Positions 1-8,419 of a stretch of 64,000 bases of DNA are shown here, piece after piece (position 1 is the first letter of the stretch; each line of letters begins with the position of its first letter). The notes below the pieces were generated by a model. The model saw only the letters and a list, made by a program, of their open reading frames with translations, was not told where the DNA came from and did not search any database. Source of the DNA: a bacterium. GTDB lineage: Bacteria; Bdellovibrionota; UBA2428. Made by a program: the position numbers and the translations under genes. Location of the stretch: contig JAACVK010000031.1 of the NCBI GenBank assembly GCA_009991595.1, positions 1 through 64,000 on the forward strand, written 5' to 3'.

Positions 1-107
1 ATTAGCTAGGAATAGTTTTACCCACTTGATGTCGAGAAGAGCCAAGATGCCCCACCCTTAACAAAAGCTTAACTTCTATATAACAGCTAAGTAGCCGATA
101 CTATTTA

Positions 108-1541
108 ATGATGAGAATCCGAAAGGCACTCCGGAGAACATGGATTTTCATGGCTCTTTTGCCTGGATTCAATGCTGAAGTCTCACTAGCAACGTCTCAT
201 AAAGAAGCGGCCGTTTGTCGTCTAAGATGGAAAACCTACCTACTCAACAACCAAGCGACGGAGGCCAATGAAGCTCGGTGGAAGCAGACCGTCCTAAACT
301 ACCATGAATACAAGAAGGCTAACCCCAACAGCAACTTCTACTCTTACTCTATTTTTAAACAAACATTGAACGATGTTCCCGTTGAACATCCAAAGTTTTT
401 CGATGAACTAGAGGCCATTGCAGTTTCGGGCGAGAGCTCAAACATCCTAGCTGTACCAAGCGATAAGCTTCATCAGGCAAAATTTCCTGATTACAACTTG
501 AAGGGTCTAAAAGAAGCTGCTCAAAAGGATGGTTCTTCTGATTTCGCCAACCAATTTTATATCTTTCAAAGAGAAAACCCTGGCAATCCAGATACTCGCA
601 TCTACATTAATCCAGAAAGTAGCAAGGCATCATCAGTTCTAAAGTTCCTTGTCGATGAAGTCCTTAAAAATCCGGAAAAATACCCAACTGTAAGCAGCGT
701 TAAGATTGCCGGTCCGGATGCAATCAGAACTCGTACTGATGGGATTGTGATGTACCTACAAAGAGAAGACCTTGATAAAGTTCTGAACGCTTTAAAGGAT
801 TATCAAATACAAAACCCTCGATATTTCGACAACCAAGTTACCGCCGCCTCTCAGCAAGTTAGCCAAGGAATCTCCGTTGCTCCAGAGCTTCCAATAGGCG
901 CCAGCTACAACGAAAACATTTCAAGACTGGTTGATCAGGCTACCGATGCAGCAATCACACATGGGGACAATGAAAGTGAATTCTTGGCCCGTATTGAAAA
1001 TACTATGGGAAGGTTGGGAATTGACCCACAACGACCCTATCAAATTTCAGACATTGCACCCCAGAATGCAAACGAGATAAGTAACAAGGTGGCGTCCGTA
1101 GATTCTGATCTTTTTTTCAATCAATCTGTAGAATTCGTTACCGACTTAAACCAACATCCAGAGAGAGTTTCTCCAAAGGGACCTTTCGGGGATCTACTGG
1201 ATGCTAAGACTTTCCAGGAGGTTTTAACGGAGAAAAGCCAGTCCATCCTTAATCGAAACCCAGCAGGAAACACTGCCAATCCATTCAACGAAGCGTTTGG
1301 GATAGATTCGCAGGAAATGGAAGTTCAACTTGAGGCAATAGACGCTCTCTCAGAGGCCGTCATTCAAAGCAGAAGAAAATTGATTTCTCCCTTTGCTCCT
1401 GAGCTTAAATCTAAAGATTTATCGCTTATGAAAGAAGAAATCTCTGAAAAACTGATCGAAGAGGGCCCTCAAGCACTCAATGAAGCCTCACTGTGGCAAT
1501 GGCTAGACACCCAATTACTTCAAGCGAATCTATCTCGCTAA
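108..1541 (+). CDS. Secreted protein of unknown function
   Basis: I do not recognise this 477-residue protein. It begins with two Met codons, then a basic stretch and a hydrophobic run (roughly residues 8-28), which looks like a signal peptide, so export to the periplasm or beyond is likely. The rest is hydrophilic and probably mostly helical, with no cysteine cluster or catalytic motif that I can name. A -10-like TATAAC lies at about 79-84. The second ATG at 111 is an equally possible start. The gene converges on the pirin gene with only three bases between the stops and no obvious terminator. The reading frame is long and uninterrupted, so the gene is well supported; the function is not. 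Confidence 0.8.
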   Translation: MMRIRKALRRTWIFMALLPGFNAEVSLATSHKEAAVCRLRWKTYLLNNQATEANEARWKQTVLNYHEYKKANPNSNFYSYSIFKQTLNDVPVEHPKFFDELEAIAVSGESSNILAVPSDKLHQAKFPDYNLKGLKEAAQKDGSSDFANQFYIFQRENPGNPDTRIYINPESSKASSVLKFLVDEVLKNPEKYPTVSSVKIAGPDAIRTRTDGIVMYLQREDLDKVLNALKDYQIQNPRYFDNQVTAASQQVSQGISVAPELPIGASYNENISRLVDQATDAAITHGDNESEFLARIENTMGRLGIDPQRPYQISDIAPQNANEISNKVASVDSDLFFNQSVEFVTDLNQHPERVSPKGPFGDLLDAKTFQEVLTEKSQSILNRNPAGNTANPFNEAFGIDSQEMEVQLEAIDALSEAVIQSRRKLISPFAPELKSKDLSLMKEEISEKLIEEGPQALNEASLWQWLDTQLLQANLSR

Positions 1542-1544
1542 AAA

Positions 1545-2459
1545 TTATACTTCAGGCAATGGGATGAACTCTGTTTCTAGAGGAACGTTTGGAAACAATC
1601 CTTCACGCCACTGCCTTTTAGCTTCTTCTATCCGCTCCTTCGAAGAAGAAACAAAGTTCCACCACACATGACGAGGTCCCTCTAAAGGCGCCCCACCTAG
1701 TAGCATGACTCTCAACTTGGTTCTCGCCTTCACGCTGATCTCATCGCCTGGACGAAGAATAAGAAGTTGTCCGGCCTCATAAGATGTTCCGGCAATTTCT
1801 AACTCTCCTTGAAGTGCATACAAAGCCCTCTCCTCAACAATTTTAGGAACAGGAAGAGTCGCTCCAGATTCCATGCTTATATCTGCGTACAAAGTATCTG
1901 AAAATGTCTTCACAGGAGAACTCATCCCATAGAGATTCCCACAAATGAGCCTTACAATCTTTCCCTCGTCTTCTAAACAAGGCAAAGACTCTTTTGTGTA
2001 ATTGTTAAAACTGCTCTCACGCTCTTCTTCGCTTTTAGGTAAGGCAATCCAAGATTGCATACCAAACAAATCAGAGGGCTTCTCGCGAACATCTTGACCT
2101 ATGCGTTCTGAATGAACGACTCCTGAACCAGCCGTCATCAAGTTAACTTCACCGGGCTTTATCCTCTGGTAAAAACCCAAGCTGTCCCGGTGATCCAATG
2201 TTCCGCTCAATAGATACGTCACAGTTGATAGACCAATATGAGGATGTGGCCGCACGTCGACTCCTTGCCCGGTGATAAACTCGCCAGGCCCCATTTGATC
2301 TAAAAAGATAAAAGGCCCAACCATACGCCTTTGCTTGGATGGCAAGGCCCGCTTCACCTCAAAATTACCAATATCACCGGTGCGTGGGACAATGACTTGT
2401 TCAATGCCAGAACAATCATTGGCCTGACAATCGGGATCTTCTACTTGAAATCGACTCAT
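1545..2459 (-). CDS. Pirin family protein
   Basis: This is a bicupin pirin-family protein of 304 residues, about the usual length (230-300). The N-terminal cupin is clear: a segment reading VGPFIFLDQMGPGEF, then DVRPHPHIGLSTVTYLL and a GVVHSER motif, which supply the His/Glu metal ligands seen in pirins (two His of HPHIG, His and Glu of VHSE). Pirins are cytoplasmic Fe-dependent proteins, some of which act as quercetin dioxygenases or co-regulators; the substrate cannot be told here. It has no Shine-Dalgarno, but a TTGAAA / TAAAAT promoter ends six bases before the ATG, so its mRNA may be leaderless. It is divergent from metG. Confidence 0.9.
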   Translation of the reverse strand: MSRFQVEDPDCQANDCSGIEQVIVPRTGDIGNFEVKRALPSKQRRMVGPFIFLDQMGPGEFITGQGVDVRPHPHIGLSTVTYLLSGTLDHRDSLGFYQRIKPGEVNLMTAGSGVVHSERIGQDVREKPSDLFGMQSWIALPKSEEERESSFNNYTKESLPCLEDEGKIVRLICGNLYGMSSPVKTFSDTLYADISMESGATLPVPKIVEERALYALQGELEIAGTSYEAGQLLILRPGDEISVKARTKLRVMLLGGAPLEGPRHVWWNFVSSSKERIEEAKRQWREGLFPNVPLETEFIPLPEV

Positions 2460-2465
2460 GAACTA

Positions 2466-2495
2466 ATTTTAGAACAGAGAGACGCATACTTTCAA
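2466..2495 (-). promoter_or_regulatory. Predicted promoter of the pirin gene (leaderless)
   Basis: On the minus strand a TTGAAA -35 (2490-2495) and a TAAAAT -10 (2466-2471) are separated by 18 bases. The -10 ends six bases before the ATG at 2459, so transcription would begin at or next to the start codon. No ribosome-binding site is visible between them. Confidence 0.55.
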
Positions 2496-2569
2496 CAACA
2501 CAGTGCTTCGTTAAAGTTGAGAGCTCACTTTAAGTTCCTGTGGTGTGGAAAAAGCCCCCTAGCCCACTT

Positions 2570-2575
2570 ATAACT
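2570..2575 (+). promoter_or_regulatory. Predicted -10 of metG (leaderless)
   Basis: TATAAC lies exactly six bases before the ATG at 2582, and no Shine-Dalgarno precedes that ATG. I see no convincing -35. The arrangement matches several other genes in the window. Confidence 0.4.
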
Positions 2576-2581
2576 AAGAAC

Positions 2582-4492
2582 ATGTCTGAAAGACCAAAAG
2601 GGCCACCTAGTTTAGAAGAAATCAAAGCAAGGGCCAACCGGCCCCAGAAAGCTGTGGTTACAGCCGGCATGCCTTACTCCAATGGCCCTATTCACATTGG
2701 TCACCTAGCGGGAGCTCATGTGCCGCCCGACGTCTACGCACGCTGGCTGCGCATGCTCATCGGAGCTGAAAACGTTTTGTTTGTTTGTGGCTCAGATGAT
2801 CACGGTTCAACCAGTGAACTGGCAGCCATCAAGGCTGGAAAATCCGTTAAAGATTTTATTTCGGGAATTCGAGACCAACAGAAAAAGACCTTTGATGCTT
2901 ACAAAATCGCTTTTGATACCTACACAGGGACTTCTCACCCAGAATGTTTCCCCATTCACAAAGAAGTCACCCAGACTCTGATTCGAAAACTGCACAAGAA
3001 TGGCATGCTTGAGAAAAAAGTTAGCAAGCAATGGTTTGACGAAAAACTAAATCGCTTCTTGCAAGATCGCTTTGTTAACGGAAAATGCCCCAAATGCGAC
3101 AACACCAAAGCATTTAGTGACGAGTGCGACAATTGCGGAGCTCAATACGACCCTTCAGAACTTTTAAACCCCGTGAGCACCCTTAGCGATGCCACTCCAG
3201 TGCTAAAAGACACCACCCATTGGTGGCTTGATTTATGGAAAGTCGGAGATGAGTTAAAAACTTGGATTGAATCTAAAAAGAAGAATTGGCGTGCGGGTGT
3301 TTTCAAACAAGCTTTAGACACAGTGACTCCTGCCTTCCAATTTTCAAACACCTACGAAGCCCGTTACAAAGAACTCAAGGCAGAACTTCCCAGCCACAAG
3401 AGTCGCTATGCCCCAGGCAAGAAAGTGGTTGTTCTGTGCGAAAGCAAAGCAGACATGAAAAAGGCCTTTGATCAATTGAAATTGGAAGGGATGGATTGCG
3501 AAGTTCTCAACGCTTGGGCGCTGCGATCTATTTCAAGGGACGTGGCATGGGGAATTCCTATGCCCGAAGACCTTGATCCCGAGATGAAGGATAAAACTTT
3601 CTATGTTTGGCCCGAATCTTTGATTGCCCCCATTGCCTTCACCAAAGTCGCACTCAAAGCAAAGGGCCGAGACCCCAACGAATCTGAGTCGTTTTGGTGT
3701 AATCCTGAAGCCAAGATTTATCAGTTCATTGGCCAAGACAACATTTACTTTTACACGCTCATGCAAGGCGCTCTTTGGCTTGGTTCGCAGTCAGAAATTC
3801 ACAGACAGCCCCTAGCAGGAGAGCTACAACTGACCGATGTCTATTCGAATTACCACCTGACCATCGATGGCGATAAAATGAGCAAATCTAAAGGTAACTT
3901 TTACACAGCGGATGAGCTCATTAACGAAAAAGGCTATCACCCAGATCAAATTCGTTATTTTCTTTCAATACTAAGTATTTCAGAAAAAAATTCTAATTTT
4001 GATTTCAAAACTTTTGAAGAGCGAAATAAATTTCTGGCTGGCCCACTTAACGCGGCCTTCGAAAAACCCATCTCGGCTTGCCACTCTAAATACAATGGAA
4101 AAGTTCCCGACGGAGATCTCAACCCGAAAGTTGCCCAAGAAACAACCAAGCTCATTCAAAAATACATTAAAGCCATGGAACGGATTGAATACCCACAACT
4201 ACTCTTTGCCATTGAAAACTATGCCCGACTGGTAAACTCTATGTTCACCCAGTTCAAGCCACACGACGATCGCGCCCCCGAAAAAGAGCGTAACGATGCA
4301 CTCTACTCTTGTTTTTACGTCCTAAAGAACATAACCATTATGCTTCATCCCTTTGTTCCCGAAACCATGGACAAGCTAAGGGTGTCGCTCAACCTTCCTG
4401 AAAGCGTCTACTCTTTTGATGAACTGGGCACCGAGCTGAAGGCAGGACATCCAATTGGAACACAGCAAAGTTATTTTCCCGCTGTAGATTAG
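2582..4492 (+). CDS. metG: Methionyl-tRNA synthetase with an internal insertion
   Basis: This cytoplasmic class I synthetase charges tRNA-Met with methionine. The class signature is seen as PIHIGHLAG near the N-terminus and DKMSKSKGN about residue 440. A zinc-knuckle pair (CPKC and CDNCG, about residues 164-182) is present in the connective domain. The start is placed at 2582, which gives MSERPKG and 636 residues; the frame stays open upstream only by chance. Between KKNWRAGVFKQALD and the conserved ISRDVAWGIPMP there are about 75 residues where family members usually have about 15. The extra segment, encoded around 3321-3517, contains a beta-alpha looking stretch GKKVVVLCESKADMKKAF. There is no C-terminal EMAP-like tRNA-binding domain. 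It overlaps the end of sbtB by four bases, tail to tail. Confidence 0.96.
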   Translation: MSERPKGPPSLEEIKARANRPQKAVVTAGMPYSNGPIHIGHLAGAHVPPDVYARWLRMLIGAENVLFVCGSDDHGSTSELAAIKAGKSVKDFISGIRDQQKKTFDAYKIAFDTYTGTSHPECFPIHKEVTQTLIRKLHKNGMLEKKVSKQWFDEKLNRFLQDRFVNGKCPKCDNTKAFSDECDNCGAQYDPSELLNPVSTLSDATPVLKDTTHWWLDLWKVGDELKTWIESKKKNWRAGVFKQALDTVTPAFQFSNTYEARYKELKAELPSHKSRYAPGKKVVVLCESKADMKKAFDQLKLEGMDCEVLNAWALRSISRDVAWGIPMPEDLDPEMKDKTFYVWPESLIAPIAFTKVALKAKGRDPNESESFWCNPEAKIYQFIGQDNIYFYTLMQGALWLGSQSEIHRQPLAGELQLTDVYSNYHLTIDGDKMSKSKGNFYTADELINEKGYHPDQIRYFLSILSISEKNSNFDFKTFEERNKFLAGPLNAAFEKPISACHSKYNGKVPDGDLNPKVAQETTKLIQKYIKAMERIEYPQLLFAIENYARLVNSMFTQFKPHDDRAPEKERNDALYSCFYVLKNITIMLHPFVPETMDKLRVSLNLPESVYSFDELGTELKAGHPIGTQQSYFPAVD

Positions 4493-4791
4493 AACTTGTC
4501 GGGCCGCAAAACCTCTACATCTGTAAGGAATAAGACCATCGCGTAGTTTTCATAATAAGTTTGCTTCAGATGGAGCGATAGCTTCTTAGCAATTTCTTCA
4601 GTGCAAATAGCTTCTATTCGAATGTTCTTGTCTGTTTCATGGTTAGCATCACGCAAACCAGACTGCCCACTACCTCTAGCATCTAGAATAGTGTAGCCAC
4701 TAATTTTATAGAGCTTCAACTCCTGCTCGATAGCATCTTCCATAATAGATTCTGTAATAATTGTGAGAAGTTTACGTTTGTGAAATTCCAT
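4489..4791 (-). CDS. sbtB: SbtB-like PII family regulator
   Basis: This 100-residue protein has the length and alternating beta-alpha-beta pattern of PII-like proteins (KRKLLTIITES, then a T-loop-like GSGQSGLRDANHE, then IRIEAICTEEIAKKL and a final strand AMVLFLTDVEVL). Identification as SbtB rests mainly on position: the ATG lies two bases after the stop of a gene for an SbtA-type permease. Known SbtB proteins are trimeric, bind adenyl nucleotides such as cAMP, and cap SbtA from the cytoplasmic side. The canonical GlnB uridylylation motif is missing, and I see no C-terminal CGPxGC redox loop, so this would be the short form. Its role here is inferred. Confidence 0.75.
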   Translation of the reverse strand: MEFHKRKLLTIITESIMEDAIEQELKLYKISGYTILDARGSGQSGLRDANHETDKNIRIEAICTEEIAKKLSLHLKQTYYENYAMVLFLTDVEVLRPDKF

Positions 4792-4793
4792 AA

Positions 4794-5741
4794 TTAAAAA
4801 CCTTCTAAAATCAATTTAAGCTTCTCTGCTAAAAAATAATAGATCGGAATGCCTAAGACAACATTGAATGGGAAAGTAACTCCCAAAGAAGCCGTTAGAG
4901 AAAGAGTTGGGTTTGAGGAAGGCACGGAGGTTCGCATTGCCGCTGGAACTGCGATATAAGAGGCACTCGCCGCCAAAGTGCCCAACACGGTCACACCACC
5001 GATACTCAAACCAAGAAGAAACCCTAGGTAAATTCCAATCAACGAAAAAAACAAAGGGGTAACAATACCAAAGACCAAAAGGAAAGTTCCATACTTCTTC
5101 AAGCTGGCAAACTGAGAGGCCACAACCAATCCCATTTCCATGAGAAACAAAGCAAGAATTCCTTTAAAGGGATTAAAAAATAAGGGTCCAATGGACTCCA
5201 ACCCCTTTTGACCAGCCAAGCAACCGATGATCAAGCCACCAACTAAAAACACGATGCTCTTTCCTAAAAAAACTTCATGAGCAAATTTTTTCCAATTCAT
5301 TGACCTATCCAGGCCACGGGCAAGGACAATCCCCACAATGATTGCTGGAATTTCGAGTATCACAACAAACAAAGACATGTGTTCTTCAAAAAAAACCTGT
5401 CGAGCTTCCAAAAAGGAAACTACCACTGCAAAGGTCCCAACACTTACCGAGCCATAGTGGGCGGCAATGGAAGCGGCATCTACACGTCTAAACTTACCAA
5501 TCTTGAGTAAGATCGGAAAAACCAAGAGAGGCAGAAGAAACCCCATCATCGCTACAGCCACAATTTGAGGCAATAAAACTGAAAAATGTTGAGAAGCTAA
5601 TTCTTGCCCTCCCTTTAAGCCAATAGCTAGGAGTAAAAGAGCACTCAACAGATCATACACCGCTGAAGGCAGCCTTAAATTAGACTTCAACAAGCCTGCA
5701 ACTAAACCTAAGAGAAAAAACAGTATTACAACGTCAATCAT
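4794..5741 (-). CDS. sbtA: SbtA-type Na+-dependent bicarbonate permease
   Basis: This is a very hydrophobic 315-residue inner-membrane protein with about ten membrane segments arranged as two similar halves. It has the features of the SbtA / DUF897 family: a GLKGGQELA segment near residue 42, AAHYGSVSVGTFAVV around 93-107, and GTLAASASYIAVPAAMR about residue 255-271. Family members import bicarbonate with Na+. It is shorter than the 370-residue cyanobacterial SbtA because the central cytoplasmic loop is reduced, as in many heterotroph homologues. It starts 16 bases after the isoaspartyl peptidase stop and is followed two bases later by the PII-like gene, so the three form an operon. Substrate is assigned by family only. 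Confidence 0.83.
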   Translation of the reverse strand: MIDVVILFFLLGLVAGLLKSNLRLPSAVYDLLSALLLLAIGLKGGQELASQHFSVLLPQIVAVAMMGFLLPLLVFPILLKIGKFRRVDAASIAAHYGSVSVGTFAVVVSFLEARQVFFEEHMSLFVVILEIPAIIVGIVLARGLDRSMNWKKFAHEVFLGKSIVFLVGGLIIGCLAGQKGLESIGPLFFNPFKGILALFLMEMGLVVASQFASLKKYGTFLLVFGIVTPLFFSLIGIYLGFLLGLSIGGVTVLGTLAASASYIAVPAAMRTSVPSSNPTLSLTASLGVTFPFNVVLGIPIYYFLAEKLKLILEGF

Positions 5742-5757
5742 TTTTTCAATCCTAGTA

Positions 5758-6732
5758 CTAAACTATAAAAGTCTTCATTTCACCCTTTGAATCCATGTAA
5801 CCGCGATACATTGCAGGTGTGTTATAGGCCCAGGCGCCTATTCGTTCTTTAGTGATACAGATAAAACCACCATCACCATGAAAGCGCTCTACTTCACGCA
5901 GAGTGTTGCTGAGCGCAGTCTCAATCGTAACTGGGCGCGAATAAGCTTGGGCCAAATGCTTCGCAGCAGCAGCCATTAAAAAAGCCTCTCCCACTCCAGT
6001 AGCAGAACAAGAAAGAGATTCGTTATCAGCCCAATACCCAGCACCAGGAATGGGGCTATCCCCTACTCGGCCAATGGGCTTATTAACTCGACCACCTGTT
6101 GAGGTAACAGCACAAAGATTGGAGTTCTTATCGATTGCAACCACCCCAACGGTACCAATTTTGTCACGCAGGTTTTGCGCCTCATCCTCTTCAGTTTCAG
6201 AATCATGATCCGTACTCATTCCATCGGAACTTCTGGCTTTAGCTCTAGCTAACTGAGTCCTTCGAGATTCAATAATAAATGCATTCTCATCTTCATGAAC
6301 TTCAATGCCATTCTCTCGAGCTAATTTTTCAGCTCCTTCTGAAGTCAGTAAAACTGCCGAACTTTTTTCTAAAATGAGTCGAGCAACCTGAGACGGGTGC
6401 AACACCCCTCGAAGGTCAGTCACACCACCAGCCTTGAGATCCTCGCCACGCATGACTCCAGCATCGGTGCGAATGCAACCCTGGGAATTAAGCACAGCAC
6501 CCGGTCCACCAGCATTGAACAATGGGGACTCTTCCAGGACAGCAACCGCCTTCATAACAGCATCAATGGCCTTCGCTCCTTGCTTGAGCTCAGCCCATCC
6601 AGCCTTCAAAGAATTCTCTAAAACCTCATGGAACTTACGCGACTGACTCGAAGTCATTTGCGCCGGTGCGCCCGCGCCCCCATGAATGAGTAACCCAAAT
6701 TCACCTATTTCAAAACATTCAATTTTCGACAC
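5758..6732 (-). CDS. Isoaspartyl peptidase / L-asparaginase (Ntn-hydrolase)
   Basis: This protein belongs to the plant-type asparaginase family, which removes isoaspartyl dipeptides and hydrolyses L-asparagine. It is made as a precursor that cleaves itself to expose an N-terminal threonine. That threonine is visible in DKIGTVGVVAID near residue 194, preceded by the variable linker that ends the alpha subunit. The beta subunit has the conserved GRVGDSPIPGAGYWAD and SATGVGEAF segments that bind substrate. The N-terminal LLIHGGAGA is also typical. Length (324) fits the family. The start is GTG. A TATAAT-like hexamer (ATTATA at 6753-6758, read on the minus strand) is the best promoter candidate. 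It is the first gene of the sbtA-sbtB operon. Confidence 0.92.
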   Translation of the reverse strand: MSKIECFEIGEFGLLIHGGAGAPAQMTSSQSRKFHEVLENSLKAGWAELKQGAKAIDAVMKAVAVLEESPLFNAGGPGAVLNSQGCIRTDAGVMRGEDLKAGGVTDLRGVLHPSQVARLILEKSSAVLLTSEGAEKLARENGIEVHEDENAFIIESRRTQLARAKARSSDGMSTDHDSETEEDEAQNLRDKIGTVGVVAIDKNSNLCAVTSTGGRVNKPIGRVGDSPIPGAGYWADNESLSCSATGVGEAFLMAAAAKHLAQAYSRPVTIETALSNTLREVERFHGDGGFICITKERIGAWAYNTPAMYRGYMDSKGEMKTFIV

Positions 6733-6847
6733 TAACTATGCATTTAACATCCATTATATAAGGTGCCACCACCTTTTTTGCGACTAAGTGCGCAAAAAAT
6801 TCTAGCAAGAATATTGCAACGGCTGCCACAATCCACCCTTTTGAATG

Positions 6848-6856
6848 TGCTAAAAT
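6848..6856 (+). promoter_or_regulatory. Extended -10 of the M42 peptidase gene
   Basis: TGCTAAAAT is an extended -10 element ending eight bases before the ATG at 6865. No Shine-Dalgarno is present in the short gap, so a leaderless or nearly leaderless mRNA is likely. No good -35 is visible, as is common with extended -10 promoters. Confidence 0.45.
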
Positions 6857-6864
6857 AGCGCCCT

Positions 6865-7923
6865 ATGGATTTGTTAAAAGACTACTGCTTAGCTCACGGT
6901 GCTCCTTCTCACGAAAATGAAGTTCGGAACATTTTCATCAAGACACTCAAGGGCAAAGGTAAAATCAGCCAAGATAAAATGGGTGGAGTTTTATGTACGA
7001 AAGAAAGCAAAACAAAAGATGCGCCACGTGTTTTAATCACCGGCCATATGGATGAAGTAGGCTTTGCCGTTCAAAACATCACTCAAGAAGGATTCCTTCA
7101 AATTACAAACCTAGGTGGATGGTGGACCCACAACTTACTCGCGCAACGCCTTACCCTTCAAGCACACGGAGGCAAGAAGTACCGTGGTGTGGTTGCCTCA
7201 ACTCCCCCTCACTTTCTAAGCCCCGCACAACGAGACCAAGTCCTGTCCATTGAAAATTTATTTGTCGACATAGGCGCCGACTCTAAAGAACATGTTGAGA
7301 AACTCGGCATTCGCCTTGGAGACACACTCGTTCCAGAATCAAGCTTTGAAACTTTAGCCAACCCTAATCTTCTTCTCTGCAAAGCTTTCGACAATCGCGT
7401 TGGAATCGCCGTGAGCACGCAAGCCTTTTTAAATCTCTCGAAAAAATCAACCCCTTGTCATTTACTTGCAGCCGGAACGGTCCAAGAAGAAGTTGGACTT
7501 CGAGGCGCGAAAGTCATGGCCCACCATGCTCGTCCCGACGTCGTGTTAGTGCTTGAAGGACCTCCAGCCGATGATGCACCCTCTATGGATCGCAATTCGG
7601 CTCAAGGAGCTTTAGGAAAGGGCCCCCAAATTCGTCTGATGGATCCAAGCGCCATTATGAACAGAGGTCTTGTAGAATTCGTTGTTAGCACTGCTAAAAA
7701 ATCTAAAATTCCTCATCAACTAACCGTTCGTCGAAGTGGCGGTACGGATGCAGGCTCTTTTCACCAAGCATTGGAAGGCATTCCATGCATTGTGATTGGA
7801 GTCCCCGCCCGATACATTCACACTCACAATTCTATCATTGATAAGCGAGACTATTTGAATACGATTAAGCTTGTAGAGAAAGTCACACTTGGATTGACGT
7901 CAAAAGTCGTTACTTCTTTTTAA
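6865..7923 (+). CDS. M42 family metallo-aminopeptidase
   Basis: This is a dinuclear-metal aminopeptidase of the M42 (glutamyl aminopeptidase / FrvX) family, 352 residues and of normal length, cytoplasmic. Metal ligands and catalytic residues can be seen in order: TGHMDEVGF (about residue 68), AFDNRVG (about 173), GTVQEEVGLRGA (about 207) with the catalytic and ligand glutamates, and SGGTDAGSFH followed by PARYIHTHNS near the C-terminus. These enzymes form large dodecamers that degrade peptides released by proteasome-like proteases. It converges on the HAD gene with three bases between stops. Confidence 0.93.
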   Translation: MDLLKDYCLAHGAPSHENEVRNIFIKTLKGKGKISQDKMGGVLCTKESKTKDAPRVLITGHMDEVGFAVQNITQEGFLQITNLGGWWTHNLLAQRLTLQAHGGKKYRGVVASTPPHFLSPAQRDQVLSIENLFVDIGADSKEHVEKLGIRLGDTLVPESSFETLANPNLLLCKAFDNRVGIAVSTQAFLNLSKKSTPCHLLAAGTVQEEVGLRGAKVMAHHARPDVVLVLEGPPADDAPSMDRNSAQGALGKGPQIRLMDPSAIMNRGLVEFVVSTAKKSKIPHQLTVRRSGGTDAGSFHQALEGIPCIVIGVPARYIHTHNSIIDKRDYLNTIKLVEKVTLGLTSKVVTSF

Positions 7924-7926
7924 TCG

Positions 7927-8286
7927 TCAATGACTGTTAGTCTTTGGGTCGAGCATAAGGCTAACTTGCTCGCCGGCATCTTTCCAATCGCCCTCGAATC
8001 CAACAGCACGATCATCAATATAAACATCGGCAACAAATTTGTCGCCTTTGTAGATATAAGTATAGGGAATATCGTACTGACCAAGCATTCGTTTTATTAA
8101 ATCGGCAACCATCTTTTTGCCACTTTCTCCGGAAGCTTCTGTCATTCGACAGGTATAAATTACAACTTCGTGCCCCTGTTCAAAGAGATCTTTCATCACT
8201 TCACGAGCACCCGCAATCAATATTGGCTCACCCGTTTCAGTGTAGTTAAAGATAGTTCCGTCTAAATCAACAGCAACTGTTGCCAT
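7927..8286 (-). CDS. Small HAD-like hydrolase
   Basis: This is a compact 119-residue HAD-superfamily protein. The first motif is VAVDLDGTIF at the very N-terminus, with the nucleophile and acid Asp. The second motif is the Thr in VVIYTCR, and the fourth is the VYIDDRAVGF segment near the end. The cap domain is missing or minimal, as in the C0 phosphatases. The ATG at 8286 is preferred over a TTG four codons upstream, because it follows a GGGGG ribosome-binding site by about five bases. The substrate is unknown. It is transcribed alone towards the M42 gene. Confidence 0.82.
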   Translation of the reverse strand: MATVAVDLDGTIFNYTETGEPILIAGAREVMKDLFEQGHEVVIYTCRMTEASGESGKKMVADLIKRMLGQYDIPYTYIYKGDKFVADVYIDDRAVGFEGDWKDAGEQVSLMLDPKTNSH

Positions 8287-8419
8287 CAAAACCCCCAAAA
8301 TTCATTCTTTATCATCTCATAAGCTTAAACAGAATTCATAGTCATGAAGCTGCCAAAAAGCAGGCAAAATTGAATAGCTAAAGAATGATTTCAGGCACTT
8401 AGAGTTTTATTGATGGGCG

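Noticed and set aside
2331-2573. Open frame on the plus strand over the pirin start
   Set aside because: It is antisense to a well-supported gene, has no motif, and ends in the metG promoter region.
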